A stretch of 64,000 bases of DNA. It comes from Siphonodentalium dalli. Lineage: Eukaryota > Mollusca > Scaphopoda > Gadilida > Siphonodentaliidae. The position numbers and the translations under genes are program-made. The first letter of the stretch is position 1. Each line of letters starts with the position of its first letter. This document shows, in pieces, positions 1 to 11,390 of this stretch. The stretch spans positions 111,395,195 to 111,459,194 of the forward strand of contig CP136065.1 of NCBI GenBank assembly GCA_032622095.1. The letters run 5' to 3'. The notes under the pieces were generated by a model. It searched no databases and was not told the DNA's origin. It saw only the letters and a list, made by a program, of their open reading frames with translations.

Positions 1-854
1 ATGCACATATAGTACACTATATATTGATATAATGTGTGCTCTCATCTATAACTACGAGCAGCAGCAGTATATACAACCACCAACTCAAAGTTTGTGATTA
101 TGTTGTGGTTGATTTAGTGAAATTCGCATGTTTCCGTGCATGGATTGTAGTATAATAGACTACAGAGCGTGATCTCAAACTCCGGAGGATCTTTAATACA
201 AGCGTATACTTGACCAATCCATTGTTACGAATTTGTTAAAGCCTTTTAGTAACGTATTCAAAACTGGTGTGATTCTTCCTGTGTATCAATGCACATTGAT
301 TGTGATGCATGTAGCCACCGAAGGGGTTATCGTGATAATATAGCCTATACGACCATTCAAAGAAAGTAATATAGCCAAAAATACAGTAGTTATCAACAAT
401 GGTGGGGGGGTAATAACCTTTGTTTTCTCATTCAATGCTAAATTCTCAGAAGTATTTAATTGTTTTGCCATAATTAGCAATCGATGGGCCATATTTATTA
501 ATCGACATCATAAGTTAGGTTAGGTCTAGTCATTGCATAAATGTGAATTTATTCTTATCAACAGCGATGCCAAATGTATAAACACACTCCCTGTCCCCAA
601 CACGAAGAAATTTACCCGTGTAGTTGATTTTAAAACTTTATTCGCGGAAAAACGTTTCAAAAATCAGATCACGGAAGCATTGTTTCGATATCGTGTGCGT
701 AATACGTAACACACACACTTTTATTGACTAGGCAACGCTAAACGATCATGTCGCAATTGCAGCGATATTTGCCCGAGGGCGGGGCTATACATCCACGTTA
801 CTATTATTAGAACTATTGACTTATCTGGCAGGACGTACTTATTAAGCAGAACAC
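1..854. other. No gene recognised
   Basis: AT-rich sequence with frequent stops in all frames. I see no domain, RNA gene or repeat boundary. The short open frames here have no recognisable composition or motif. Confidence 0.5.
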
Positions 855-2490
855 CGGGTATAAGATTATTGATCCAGGTGAATATTAAATCCCATAAGGG
901 TTGGACAACTTCGCAATCTACGAAGAGATGTTGTAGGTCCTCCGGAGCTTTATTACATAGAGTACAGTTCACATAAGGAAATTGTGCTGTGAAGCGCTTA
1001 ATGCGAAGTCTCGTGAATAAAACGCCATGGATAATCCGATAAAGGGGCCCACGAAGGGCCGGATCTATACATGTTCATTATGGAGGTTCATCCAGAGCAA
1101 AGTAAAAGGTAGTTTAGGAAAACGAATGGTAAGGGGCGGGGCAGTAATAATGGGATTCAGTAAATGGTGATAAATAATTTGTGAATCGATGGTGGGTAGT
1201 TGGGGAAAATCGGGAAGGTCACGAAATGCAGCTAAAGCACGCAAGCATAACAGGTAAAAGGGGGGAATATACGCCGGATCACATTGCGCGATACTAGGAG
1301 CAGCGAAAGCGGGGACGTATTCCCGGAGAGGGAGCCCTATCCAATATATAGCAAAAACTGACCATCGAGCGGTGGGGTTGGTCAGCAACCGTTGGATGTG
1401 ACGAAGGAGGAGGGTATTACATTTAATTTGTAAATTGACAATATCGGCACCTCCTGCACTTTTCGGTGCATAAAGTAAAGACCGCGGGAGGGGTTCAATT
1501 AAAGTAGACCAAAAAAAACGAAAAGCAGCTCTCTGGAAAAGCCGAATATAATGGGCGGACAAGGGAACAATAGACGTGTAATACCATAGTTTGCTAAATC
1601 AATATACATTGAGATACGAGGCATTGGTGAATTGAGCTAAATTGACGGTGCGACCAAATTGTAAAGTTTTAGAATTTTTTTGAAATAAGTTATGGAAATG
1701 GTCATCGGTAGTTACTGCCGAACCAAAAAGCAGGCCTAAAATTTTGTGGGAAGCGGACCACTGGAGACCGTACGGAGTGTCCGTACGATGACTCCAGCTA
1801 CCGATAAATAACCCGACCGATTTAGTTAAGTTGAGCCGAGCACCGGACGCTGAGCCATAACGATCAATCGTTTGTAAAGCGGCTCCGATGGAGGCATCGG
1901 AAGTAAGTATTAAGGTCACGTCATCAGCATACGCTGTAGTTTTAAAGAGGGGTCGATGCACCGGGCACAGTTAGCCCGGTGATCGAGGGGTTATTGCGGA
2001 AGTGATGTAGTAGGGGTTCTAAGCACAGGATATATAAAAGTGGGGAAAGACTGCATCCCTGGCGGACTGACCTAGTTACAGGAAAGGGTTCTGAAGTGTG
2101 TTGGTTGATATAAAGACTAGAATAAATGTCCGTATATAAAAGGCGGACCCAAGAGATAAAGTTGGGCCCAAATCCAAAGGAAGAAAGGGTGCGGAATAAA
2201 TAATCATGATCAACTCGACCGAATGCCTTTTGTTGATCGAGGCTAACAAACGCGCATGGGAGGTTTTTCTGTTTACAATAGTCCTGGATATTCCGAAGTA
2301 AATGTAAATTATCCATGATAGTGCGTCCCGGAACTCCACACGTTTGGTCGTCTTGGACGATAGAAGAAATGACCAATTTAAGTCGGTTACAAAGGGATTT
2401 AGATAAAATTTTGTAATCGACATTAAGAAGGCTAATGGGCCTATAATTAGACACGATTTCAGGATGAGCTGGGTCTTTCGGAGCAGCATG
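855..2490 (-). pseudogene. Truncated Tx1-like LINE ORF2 remnant
   Basis: On the minus strand this fragment encodes the second half of the same ORF2 protein found intact at 38.2-41.7 kb. Visible are the RT palm motifs NYRPISLLNVDYKILSK, DQQKAF and RQGCSLSPLLY, then YADDVTLIL in a shifted frame, and finally the C-terminal finger CTLCNKAPEDLQHLFVDC. It begins abruptly inside the RT domain (PKDPAHPE equivalent) and stops at the TWINNLIPG equivalent. Both the 5' half and the 3' UTR are therefore missing, and at least three frame breaks divide it. It is not next to a histone gene, so the target cannot be judged. Its similarity to the cluster copies is high, so it looks like a fairly young dead copy or a duplicated piece. 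It lacks endonuclease and ORF1 and cannot be active. Confidence 0.85.
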
Positions 2491-2539
2491 CTTGTGACTT
2501 TGGGGCCACTGGTATGGGACCCCTTTTCCTATAGGTATA

Positions 2540-2630
2540 TGGCTCCATAGTATGGCAACGCCCCCTTTCCTATGCTTTGTATGTGTATATGTCTATGGCC
2601 CCATAGTATGGCAACGCCCCCTTATTAATT
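2540..2630. repeat. Short direct duplication
   Basis: The phrase CCATAGTATGGCAACGCCCC occurs at about 2544 and again at about 2601, with TATATGGCT/TATGTCTATGGC-like lead-ins. This is a simple local duplication of about 57 bp. No coding potential is visible. Confidence 0.6.
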
Positions 2631-3048
2631 ATTATATATCGCTCCTCCTTCCTTCCCACTTAATTTCTGGAACATTTTTATTGTTCTGGAACAATCTGGA
2701 ACAATTTTTTGTTTCTGGAAAATTCTAGAACATTTTTTTCTTCTAGTAAAATCCATAATGAATGTAGGAAATAAAGAATATATATATATAATGTTAATTT
2801 CACACGGTACACACATTGGGTATCATAGCATCTATCTATTTACCGTTCTCCACGCATAGAATTTAGGCAGTTAAAATCATTTATATTTGTTTTCTACAAT
2901 ATTCTAGTAAATCCATAATGTATTCGTGTAAGACAATTCATACTTGTATATGGCCGTTTAAACTAACAATGCTGAAGGCAGACGCACCTTTGTCTGTTAA
3001 TTAACTTCTAAGCACGTTGTATTATGCACCTGCTGCTGGGCACAGAGC
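2631..3048. other. No gene recognised
   Basis: AT-rich sequence. It contains several copies of a TTCTGGAAcAT/TTCTAGAAcAT-like phrase between 2660 and 2745, which makes a small degenerate repeat. Nothing else is recognised. Confidence 0.4.
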
Positions 3049-4760
3049 TCTCAAGCTAATAACACAACATATAACCATTTCTGGAACATTCTCCAAACAA
3101 AACAATAACAGAGCATCATGGCCCATATTATCCACCAACTCCACCACACACGGTACAGCGAGGCATTCACTCTCATGCTAATAACACAACATATAACCAT
3201 GTCTGGTTCTGAACACGTGGGAATAAAGCGGTCAAAAAGATTTGGCATACCACTAGGTTATACATCGAACTATCAGGAATCAATTAAACTGCACTAGGGT
3301 TAAAACATGTCAATGTCTAATAAAGTAAATCACAGTGATATGTTTTCATATACAACACTGGCCACACACTTTCTCGAAGCTTCGTAATTAAACACACGTT
3401 TAAGTCATTAACTGCCACGATACAGATAACGACAGCATCTCTCTACATATTGAATATTCTCCGAACCTGTAAGCGAGAGCTATGCAAATATGGGTGTTTA
3501 ATCTGTCATTACTTTGCTGAACGTATAAGACCACCATTTCATACATTCCCCTATTTATATCACATAAAGCACAACTTTTCTCATCCGACTACATATATGA
3601 CTCAATGTGGACCGAAAACCAGACGTGTTACCATCTTACGCCATAGGCATACTCATAGATCCATTGCATAGTGGCCAAAACATTCGACTTCCATATTGGA
3701 GGTTATACCGAAGCATTTTCACAGATGCACACTCAACAGGTCAGAATGGTAAAGCAATCTCTTTGAATCCCCATTAATAACTAATTAAAATATCTTTCCT
3801 GTTTGTTTCTGCGCTATAACCTTTCATAGTACAGTCTTATGTGCACCCACGCTATGACATCATTAAAGGGGGACACTGCACTCACGGTGGGGAATATTAA
3901 AAGGGTAATCTCGGTATGTGCAAGTTAAGGGGAACACAATGCACTCTACAGGGACACATGCACGGCACTCATTATGAATGAATGTTAAACGACAACAAAA
4001 TTGTAATTGGCCACTTACCTTCAAGTTAGATGTCACTAATTATGCATGTACATTCGATGCACGAATCAACACTGTAGGAAATGAAGGTATTGATTTGTTA
4101 TTACTTCAGAAATGGTTCATATAGCATACAAAGTCACCTTAAAGGTACATGGCTTCTGTGCAATGGGTGTTTGTGAATAGATTTAAAATGAGCATTATGT
4201 GACCATCACTTCATAAATTTACCTATCTATCCATCTTAAAGCATTTATGAAAAATGTAGGGACACCAAGCATTATACATTTTCACAAACAGATGGGCACT
4301 AAACAGACCAGCGAGGCGCTTGCTCTCACAAAAGCTAATAACACATCATCTATCCATTTCTGAAAAATTCTTGGCCCGTGTGAGTTAGCAGAAAAGCGTA
4401 TTAAACTCGAAGCAGCCAATACTAATTATACAACATATGCTTACAGAGCATAACCCATGCAATTTAATTCTCACAAAAGTTATACAGCGAGCGGCATGAA
4501 CCCTGAATACATACTGACTCCCCATTATGTATCCCTCCTAATGGTCAACTGTTATGGTACAATTGATTAAATCATCACTAACATTAGTTAAGCTTTTTCT
4601 CTAAATACCCCTTTAATATCTGTAATCGAACTATTAGGAATCAATCAACGCCTTGTCAATAGATATTTGAACATTTCCAATAAAGTAAATCCTACACACA
4701 ATTTCTCGAAGCTTCGTAATTAAACACATGTTTAAGTCATTTAATGCCACGATACGTCTG
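3049..4760. repeat. Diverged direct repeats, spacing about 1.3 kb
   Basis: The phrase GCTAATAACACAACATATAA occurs near 3054 and 3178, with a variant near 4331. The phrase TCGAAGCTTCGTAATTAAAC occurs near 3374 and again near 4705, about 1.33 kb apart, and both copies continue into a similar TTTAAGTCATT...GCCACGATAC tail. The region looks like an old duplication or nested copies of one unknown repeat family. No conserved open frame spans the copies. The 73-residue frame at 3450-3671 shows nothing recognisable. Confidence 0.55.
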
Positions 4761-5720
4761 TCATTCAAATGCATGCTCATAATGGCTTCTGCATCTGTGG
4801 AGACTGAGAGATAAAAAAAATTAATGTTTCTGTAGAAATTAAGGTTTTCTAGTGTGTCACTACTTCAGATATGGTTCAAATAGCATACAAATCATCGCAT
4901 TTTGGTCACATACTTTAAAGGTACACGTCATTTATGCATTTGAACCTAATTCCGCGTATACATCAATAAAAACGCTCTTTATTTTCCAAATAGTTTGAAT
5001 GTACCTAGTTTTAACAAAGATTTATGCAATCTACATGCTTTCATTCAAATAAAATTTACGAAATGTATGTTAAACGACAACAACATTGTAACAGACTATA
5101 CACTTACCTTCAATTTATAGGTCATATTAGCCTGTACATTTATGGGAGACAGACATACATAATATAATGCATTGGCACAGTGTTACTGATAATAATAAGG
5201 TGTCATTACTTCAGAAATGGTTCATATAGCATACTATTGTACCCGTGGTCACATACATTAAATGAACACGTCACTTAAGCATTTAAACTTAACTCAGTGT
5301 ATCTATCAATAAAACGCTCTTTATTTTCAAATTTGTCTGAATTGTACTAAATTTACATTTAAAATCAAGCATTTAAACCTAATTCCGTCCATCCGTAAAT
5401 AAAAAACGCTCTTTATTTTCAAAATTTGTCTTAATGTCCATCGTTTACTAAATTTATATTTAAAATTAAGCATTTAAACATAATTCATCGTATCCATAAA
5501 TAAAAAACGCTCTTTATTTTCAAAAACGTCCATAGTTTTAACAAAGATTTTTGCAATCTACATGATTTCATTCATATAAAATTACCCCGTGTGTGTTAGA
5601 CAACAACATTATAACATATTGGCTTTCAAGTTACATATGCATGTACATTCGATGCACGAGGCAACATTGTAGGAAATGAAGGTATTGATGTGTCATTACT
5701 TCAGAAATTGTTCATACAAT
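4042..5720. repeat. Dispersed repeat with TACTTCAGAAATGGTTCATA phrase
   Basis: The phrase TACTTCAGAAATGGTTCATA or a close variant occurs near 4103, 4859, 5205 and 5696. The copies near 4103 and 5696 are preceded by the same TGTACATTCGATGCACGA and GAAATGAAGGTATTGAT lead-in, about 1.6 kb apart. This points to repeated insertion or duplication of one unknown family. No protein or termini could be assigned. Confidence 0.55.
5277..5560. repeat. Degenerate tandem repeat, unit about 90-101 bp
   Basis: Units start with AAGCATTTAAAC at 5277, 5367 and 5468. Each carries AAAACGCTCTTTATTTTCAAA followed by a diverged A/T-rich stretch. A related single unit lies near 4967. Spacing between unit starts is 90 and 101 bp. 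It is non-coding. Confidence 0.7.
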
Positions 5721-5827
5721 TGACCGTATTTTGATCACATACCTTAAAGGTACACGTTACTTTTGTCTATAATCACACAAAACATTACACGTAGGGTTCA
5801 ACATGTCCACATGTCCAACATGTTTTC

Positions 5828-6154
5828 ATGACCCTGGATCATGAACATGCAGTGGTGCACATCAAACAGTACTTTTATCCAGAAAATTGTGATGTAGCAA
5901 CACCAACCAGGAAAGGTGTTACTTTAAATGGAGCAGAGCTGAAAACAATTACAGATAATGTGGAAAATGTCAATGGGCTCATTCCTGAAACAGTAAACTT
6001 CATACCCTGTTACAACGAACACTTGAACCAGGAAGCAGCCTTAAGATGTTCTGAATGTGAACCCGGTGGATACCATAATTATACACAGGACAAGACTGAT
6101 GTAATACCAGGACATTTCTATGGAAACTCTCAAGACTTGACACAACAATACTAA
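5828..6154 (+). CDS. Possible PC4-like (transcription coactivator p15) domain protein, short
   Basis: The frame encodes 108 residues. Residues 8-50 read VVHIKQYFYPENC..TPTRKGVTLNGAELKTI, the pattern of a PC4/Sub1 C-terminal domain: strand, a basic KGV/ITL strand, then a helix. Known PC4 domains bind single-stranded DNA and act in transcription. The C-terminal half (residues 60-108) is Cys/His-containing (CYNEH, CSECEPGGYH) and not recognised. There is no clear promoter, poly(A) signal or splice site to define a gene, and the start is only the first ATG in the frame. It may be an exon, a processed fragment or part of a mobile element that carries such domains. The family assignment is by eye only. 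Confidence 0.35.
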   Translation: MTLDHEHAVVHIKQYFYPENCDVATPTRKGVTLNGAELKTITDNVENVNGLIPETVNFIPCYNEHLNQEAALRCSECEPGGYHNYTQDKTDVIPGHFYGNSQDLTQQY

Positions 6155-7980
6155 TATAGTGAGACTGACTTCAATGTAACCATTTTTCTTGGACATTTTT
6201 AATTCAATGTTGTGTGTGTGTGTGTTTAAGTATATTTCATAACAAGATAGTATATAGCAATAAATAGCACCAGTTAAATGTATCCAATGTATTGTTGTCT
6301 ATCATATAACCCATCAATTGGCACAATAGACATGATTTACTTACTAATATAGATATATATATATACAAACTGTTCATACCTTAGATATGAACTTCTTGAA
6401 ATTGAAAAAAAAACCCATATCAGGAAGGATTTTTCAATAAGTCCTTTGATAATCTAACTATAAGCAACTGATTTCGAGCCATTTATTGCACCCTGAAATG
6501 TTGGCGATTTCGAAAGGTTATGTTTGAAAGAAACCGCAGTGAAGTTCTGCTTAATAAGTACGTTGCCAGATAAGTCAGTATCTAAAAATAGAATGGCTTA
6601 AGCATAGGCCCCGTGCGCACATGTGCTATGGACGAGCTCTGATTGGCTCTGCACATAAAGGTAAAGGTCATACTTCGTGTCGGGATAATACATTTTGCCA
6701 AATTTTTATTTTGCTGTCACTCAAGATTCTGTGTTCTTTGAGAATCAGGTGTCCTGCCGATACCAAACTCTAATTGACGCGGGCAAATTTCACTGAGTTT
6801 CATTTCATTTTCAACCTGAATAGAAGATAGATCTAAGAAGATTTACAAGACATTCGTCCTCTTATAACTAGTTGAAGCTTTCCTATGAAACAATAAGGTC
6901 AGGACAAACAGTATAAAAACTCATTCTTTGTCAAAACAATCATTGAATGGAACCACCTGGAGGACACGGCCAGCGCATATGATTTAACATCAACAACAAC
7001 ACTAACAGCGTAAGTCGTCCCAACGGTGAACCTACAGGCTCCTACACCGACCAACATACAGATGCAGATCGAACTTGAAACAAGATAATCACAAAGTGGG
7101 TATTTACTGTATTATATATTATAATATAAGTGTTTTCCACGTAAAAACATTCAATTAATTCTATTCAATATAATTCATTTTCATTGACGCGAAATTAGGT
7201 TACTTAGTGCAACTGACGGTTCGATAATACGCAAAATTGCGGTAAATGCACCTTATCAGAAGAAGAAGAACTGACCTCCTCAGTCCTCGATACAATCATT
7301 ATGATTAAACGCTGAAATGCATAAAACTAAAAGGCCATGCGTTGAAATTATTCAGATTCAGGGGTCATTGATATTGTTGCCACATTTTGGTGTGTTGGCT
7401 GGTTGGAAACGGGCCAGCTCGCCCCACTCCCAGATCTACTCGTGGCCATATACTATAGCGACAAGGTCGCCGAGTCACTATGTGGCCATGGAAACGACGA
7501 TTATATAAGCTTTCTTGAGTAAATTCTCCCAGCCTGCAAAGGTATCTGTGTCAAGGGCGTCACTGGTGCCTTGTATCGCAACTACCGTACCGTAACGGTG
7601 CATATATTTATTATCGCCAATTCGTTATCGCTAATTTTATCAGGGAATTTCATAGGAAATGGTAGATAAAGAGTGATACCAGTAGATATGCCTACGGCTA
7701 CATGTATACTGAAATGGAGCCTATACAAGTTGGTAGAGGCATATCAGGAGACATCGGTCGTCATCTTTGTATCTCGTCCCATATGGAATCCATATCCCCC
7801 CCTCGGCTCAGGGTTCCCATATGGGGTCGATGTCCGCCATTTTGTTTTTCATGGAACTCTGCCACCTCGGGTATATTTTCGGTGTATTTTGGCGCCAAGA
7901 AAAGGGATATCTGTCGGAAATCAAGTTCTGTTAATTTAAAGACATCAACCCTGATAATTAGGAAAAATGTCCTTAATATG
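6155..7980. other. No gene recognised
   Basis: Contains a short (GT)n run near 6209-6224 and AT runs near 6350-6365. Open frames at 7317-7508 and 7673-8049 overlap each other in different frames and have no recognisable domain. I see no RNA gene. Confidence 0.4.
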
Positions 7981-8050
7981 CAAAAAAAATGCCTAGGAGA
8001 AATATTTCTCCTAGGCAAAAACAGCATTCTCTTAGGCTTTTTTTTTTAAT
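7981..8050. repeat. Nested palindrome flanked by A and T runs
   Basis: Positions 7990-8017 form a perfect 28-bp palindrome with arms TGCCTAGGAGAAAT / ATTTCTCCTAGGCA. A second, weaker inverted copy (TTCTCTTAGGC) follows at about 8028-8038 and ends in a T run, while the left side starts with an A run. The whole block can fold as two nested hairpins. It may be a small fold-back or MITE end, but no target duplication was identified. Confidence 0.6.
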
Positions 8051-9109
8051 TGTCCAAAACAAGCTCGAATTGTTCAATTATGTTACTGAATGTGTTAGAT
8101 CTTGTTAGAAATGAATTGTCATCTAAATAATTTGATCATTACTGATATTTAAGAACTTCAACTATATATGTAACCATATTTGTTTTTATTTCAAAATACT
8201 TTCTGAGTATTAATATATTATATAATAATATAAGCCAACACACAACAACAACATAAATGGTACTGTTTTGAAAGTTCATGTTTCTTGCAATAGGAAATTT
8301 GTATGGGCCAATTCCTTTGAATTCTGGGCATATAATAATAATATTGGTAATTACGTGGACCCTTCTGTGTCTGTTCATGACTCGTATTGACTGACTTAGG
8401 TATTCTCCGCACGGACTCCAATTATGTAACACATGTGTTGGGAATATGTGTTTTGGGTACCCAGTAGTACATTACCAGTCGATTTGCAAAATCCTACCTG
8501 TCAAAAAGTTTGTTGTGAGCAAACCCGCCCTGTCGCCCAGCTTGAAATCACAACTGGCTATTATCTACGGGTCAGGCAAAGAATTCACAAAAAAAAAAAA
8601 TGCTGAAATGAGTTTTATGGTTTTTCATTTCATAATGAGGGATGTGAATACCATCCAGAGAAGAAGAATCATTCGAACCGGATGAAAATTATTAATTGGC
8701 TTCTTTTATATCTATAAATTTGTATAAAACATTACTTTTACTGATAGGCGAGTCTGATCAAAGAGAAACTATTTCACAACATACCTATATTTTAACATTG
8801 TTGATATACATGTATATATAGAGGATCTACATCGGCTCCTATAAGGCATGCAATAACGTTTCACGTAACTGCCCTCATAAAGAAATAGTCCAAGATAAAT
8901 AAAGACTCTTTGTCGTATTTAATGGCGTATATTTAATGACATAATTTTTCAAACTCTTCATTCATTATAGCTTGTGGGAAAAATATTGGAAGCCAAAGTA
9001 TTTTGAGACGTAGTGTACGGAATGTAAACAGACGACAGACCGATTTCAAGAGTGACCTGGCACTATTTCCTATTATTAAACGAACGTTTAATATCACAAT
9101 TTATAAAAT
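8051..9109. other. No gene recognised
   Basis: AT-rich intergenic sequence with short unassigned frames and an A run near 8588. No motif, RNA or transposon terminus is visible. Confidence 0.4.
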
Positions 9110-9331
9110 GGGTTTATTGAATGGAATAAGGGTAGGACCATGTAATAAATATATTTTATAACATTTTTTCGGACATTTTTGTTTACTGTTACATGCATTT
9201 GACAAAACTTGCTGCATAACAAATTCTGAGCAATCCTTCTGTTTGGTTTCAGACCAAGTCAATATGATACTAGTCGCTACAATCCAGTTTGGGAACATGA
9301 ACGAACATACTGACATCCAGGGGATACAGAG
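9110..9331. repeat. Repeat copy 1 (uninterrupted)
   Basis: About 220 bp, running from GGAATAAGGGTAGGACCATG through GATACTAGTCGCTACAATCC to CATCCAGGGGATACAGAG. The same sequence occurs again at 9431-10855 but is split there by a LINE. This copy shows the state before insertion. Confidence 0.8.
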
Positions 9332-9510
9332 GCAACCTATTGAAAGCATGAGGGACATTTTCAAGTGAGTATTTGTAGAGGCAACTAGATATTTCTCTGA
9401 ATATTCTCTCTAAATCACGGATATGAAAATGGAATAAGGGTAGGACCATGTAATAAATATATTTTATAACATTTTTTCGTACATTATAGTTTACTGTTAC
9501 ATGTATGTGA

Positions 9511-10723
9511 CACACATATATGTAGAATTTTCTAGAAATGATCCGAATGGCTATTACAACGCAATACATTGTCTGGAAGGGTGTTTCTGTAAAGTAAAAT
9601 CTTGGATGCAGAATAACAAACTTAAACTTAATGACGACAAGTCCGAGTTCATGGTAATTGGCTCCAAATATTCCATCAAAGAACTATCGCTCTCTGTGGG
9701 TAAAAACACAGAGCCAGAGTTTGAAATTAAGCTGGGCGACAGCGTTATTCCATCGTGTAGTGATCTTCGGAACCTTGGTGCCCACTTTGATTCTACCATG
9801 TGTCTTGACATAATGGTATATGACATACTGCGAACATGTTACTACCACCTTAGATGCCTGCGCAGAGTTCGATGTCACCTGAGCAAAAAAGCTATGAAAC
9901 GCGCAGTCTTATCGCTTGTCATGTCACGTGTTGATAGTCTGAATTCTCTGCTGACAAATATCACCAAGGATAACATGCACCGGATTGATGTCTTAATTAA
10001 CAACTGTGCAAGACTTATCAACAATAAATGCAAATACGACCATATAACCAAGACGTTGATTAGTGAACATATAATGACTTTTCAGTTTAGAATGGAATAC
10101 AAATGTGCGGTCACAGTATTCAAATCGCTAAATCATACGGTTCCTGTGTACATTTCTGACATGTTTGTTCTGAAAAGCGGGGGTGTGACACGATCATGTA
10201 CCAGTGGGAAAGATATCCGCAGAGCGACCAGGAAGCCTAACATCAACTACGGAATTAGGTGCTTCCAAGAGACTTCCATCAACAACTGGAATAGACTTCC
10301 AATGGACATCCGGAATTGTGCTACTTTCCCCAAATTCAAGTCAAAACTTAAGACTCACTTGTTCGAGATATGCTTCAATCTGCCAAAAAAAGGTGTTCTT
10401 CGATAGCTGTTTACCAGAGTCTGTTATGTGCGTGCGAGTCTAGACCGTTTAACCCATATATTAACTTTTACTTTCACCATATAATTTTAGCTGTGATTCA
10501 ATCGTATATCGTTGTGTATTTTAAATGGTCTAGCTGTTATTATTGCCTTACTGCGGTTGATTATTAGGTTAAGTTGGTATTATCTAGTTAGGTTGTTTGT
10601 ATATAATTTTATCCATTTGTGCATTATTATTTTAGGATGTGTGCCATATTTGTATTGTAAGCGCATTGAAACTAATTTATTGTATAATGCGTTCTAAATG
10701 TATCTATAATAATAATAATAATA
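9511..10723 (+). mobile_element. 5'-truncated CR1/L2-type LINE
   Basis: The element contains only the last part of an RT-encoding ORF and a 3' end made of (ATA)n repeats at about 10708-10723. This 3' microsatellite tail and heavy 5' truncation are typical of CR1/L2-group LINEs. It sits inside a repeat whose uninterrupted copy is at 9110-9331, and it is flanked by a 5-6 bp duplication (ATGTGA). The comparison with the empty site makes the borders unusually secure. Confidence 0.75.
9528..10406 (+). pseudogene. C-terminal fragment of a CR1/L2-type reverse transcriptase
   Basis: About 290 codons stay open. The start reads VKSWMQNNKLKLNDDKSEFM, the conserved thumb-side motif just after the catalytic YADD block, followed by a long C-terminal region with RLINNKCKYDHITKTL and ending NWNRLPMDIR...FKSKLKTHLF, which is characteristic of this LINE group. 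The endonuclease, fingers and palm with the catalytic aspartates are missing, so the protein cannot polymerise. The ATG upstream of this point lies in flanking repeat DNA and is not a genuine start. Confidence 0.75.
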
Positions 10724-11039
10724 ATGTGATAAAACTTGCTGCATCAAAAATTCTGAGCAATTCTTCTGTTTGGTTTCAGAAGTCAATATGATACTAGTCG
10801 CTACAATCCAGTTTGGGAACATAAACGAACATACTGACATCCAGGGGATACAGAGCCACTTGTTTTATGATTGACAGGTACAAAATCTATTCTAGCCATG
10901 GTTATCCGATCTGAATGTAATTTGGTATGGAGGTTTGCCATCACAAATACTTTCAAAAGAGTGGCCAATTGCGTTATTTGTGTTTTTATGTTTACCCATA
11001 CCATAGTATGGTAAACATAGTGTCGTTGCCCGGATTGAC

Positions 11040-11390
11040 CACTCGTCGTTCGTCCGTCTGTCTGTCCGTCCGTCTGTCTGTCCGTAGACACTTTACGAGT
11101 AATGCGATAACTCAAACATGTTCTATCCGATCGACACCAAATTTTGTATATGGGTTTCTCAACCCAAAATACAGATCGAGTTCGAATTTAGGTTTGATCC
11201 GATATTTCGTTACAGAGTTATGGCCCTTTTTCAACTTAGAATTCACGCATTCTGCCAAAACTCAAACATTTTTTATCTGATTGGAACCAAATTTGGTATG
11301 TGAGTTTCACAGCCCAAAATACGGATCGAGTTCGAATATGGGTTTGATCCGATTAATTTTAAAGGAGTTATGACCCGTTTTCGAGAAAAC
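11040..11390. repeat. Pyrimidine-rich run and two-unit tandem repeat
   Basis: A (GTCCGTCT)-type run at about 11048-11090 is followed by two diverged units of about 150 bp (about 11111 and 11261). Each contains ACTCAAACAT...GATCGAGTTCGAAT...GGTTTGATCCGAT and ends with GGAGTTATGRCCC. Related words recur at 12780 and 13930-14470. No convincing protein is encoded. Confidence 0.65.

Larger units (their letters stand above)
9431..10855. repeat. Repeat copy 2, split by a LINE insertion
   Basis: The left part (9431-9510) and right part (10724-10855) match copy 1 at 9110-9331. The junction words ATGTGA at 9505-9510 and 10724-10729 look like a target-site duplication around the inserted LINE. Confidence 0.75.

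Noticed and set aside
10986-11018. Palindrome around CCATAGTATGG (TATGTTTACC / GGTAAACATA)
   Set aside because: Short with an imperfect centre; probably the edge of the neighbouring tandem repeat, with no second terminus found.
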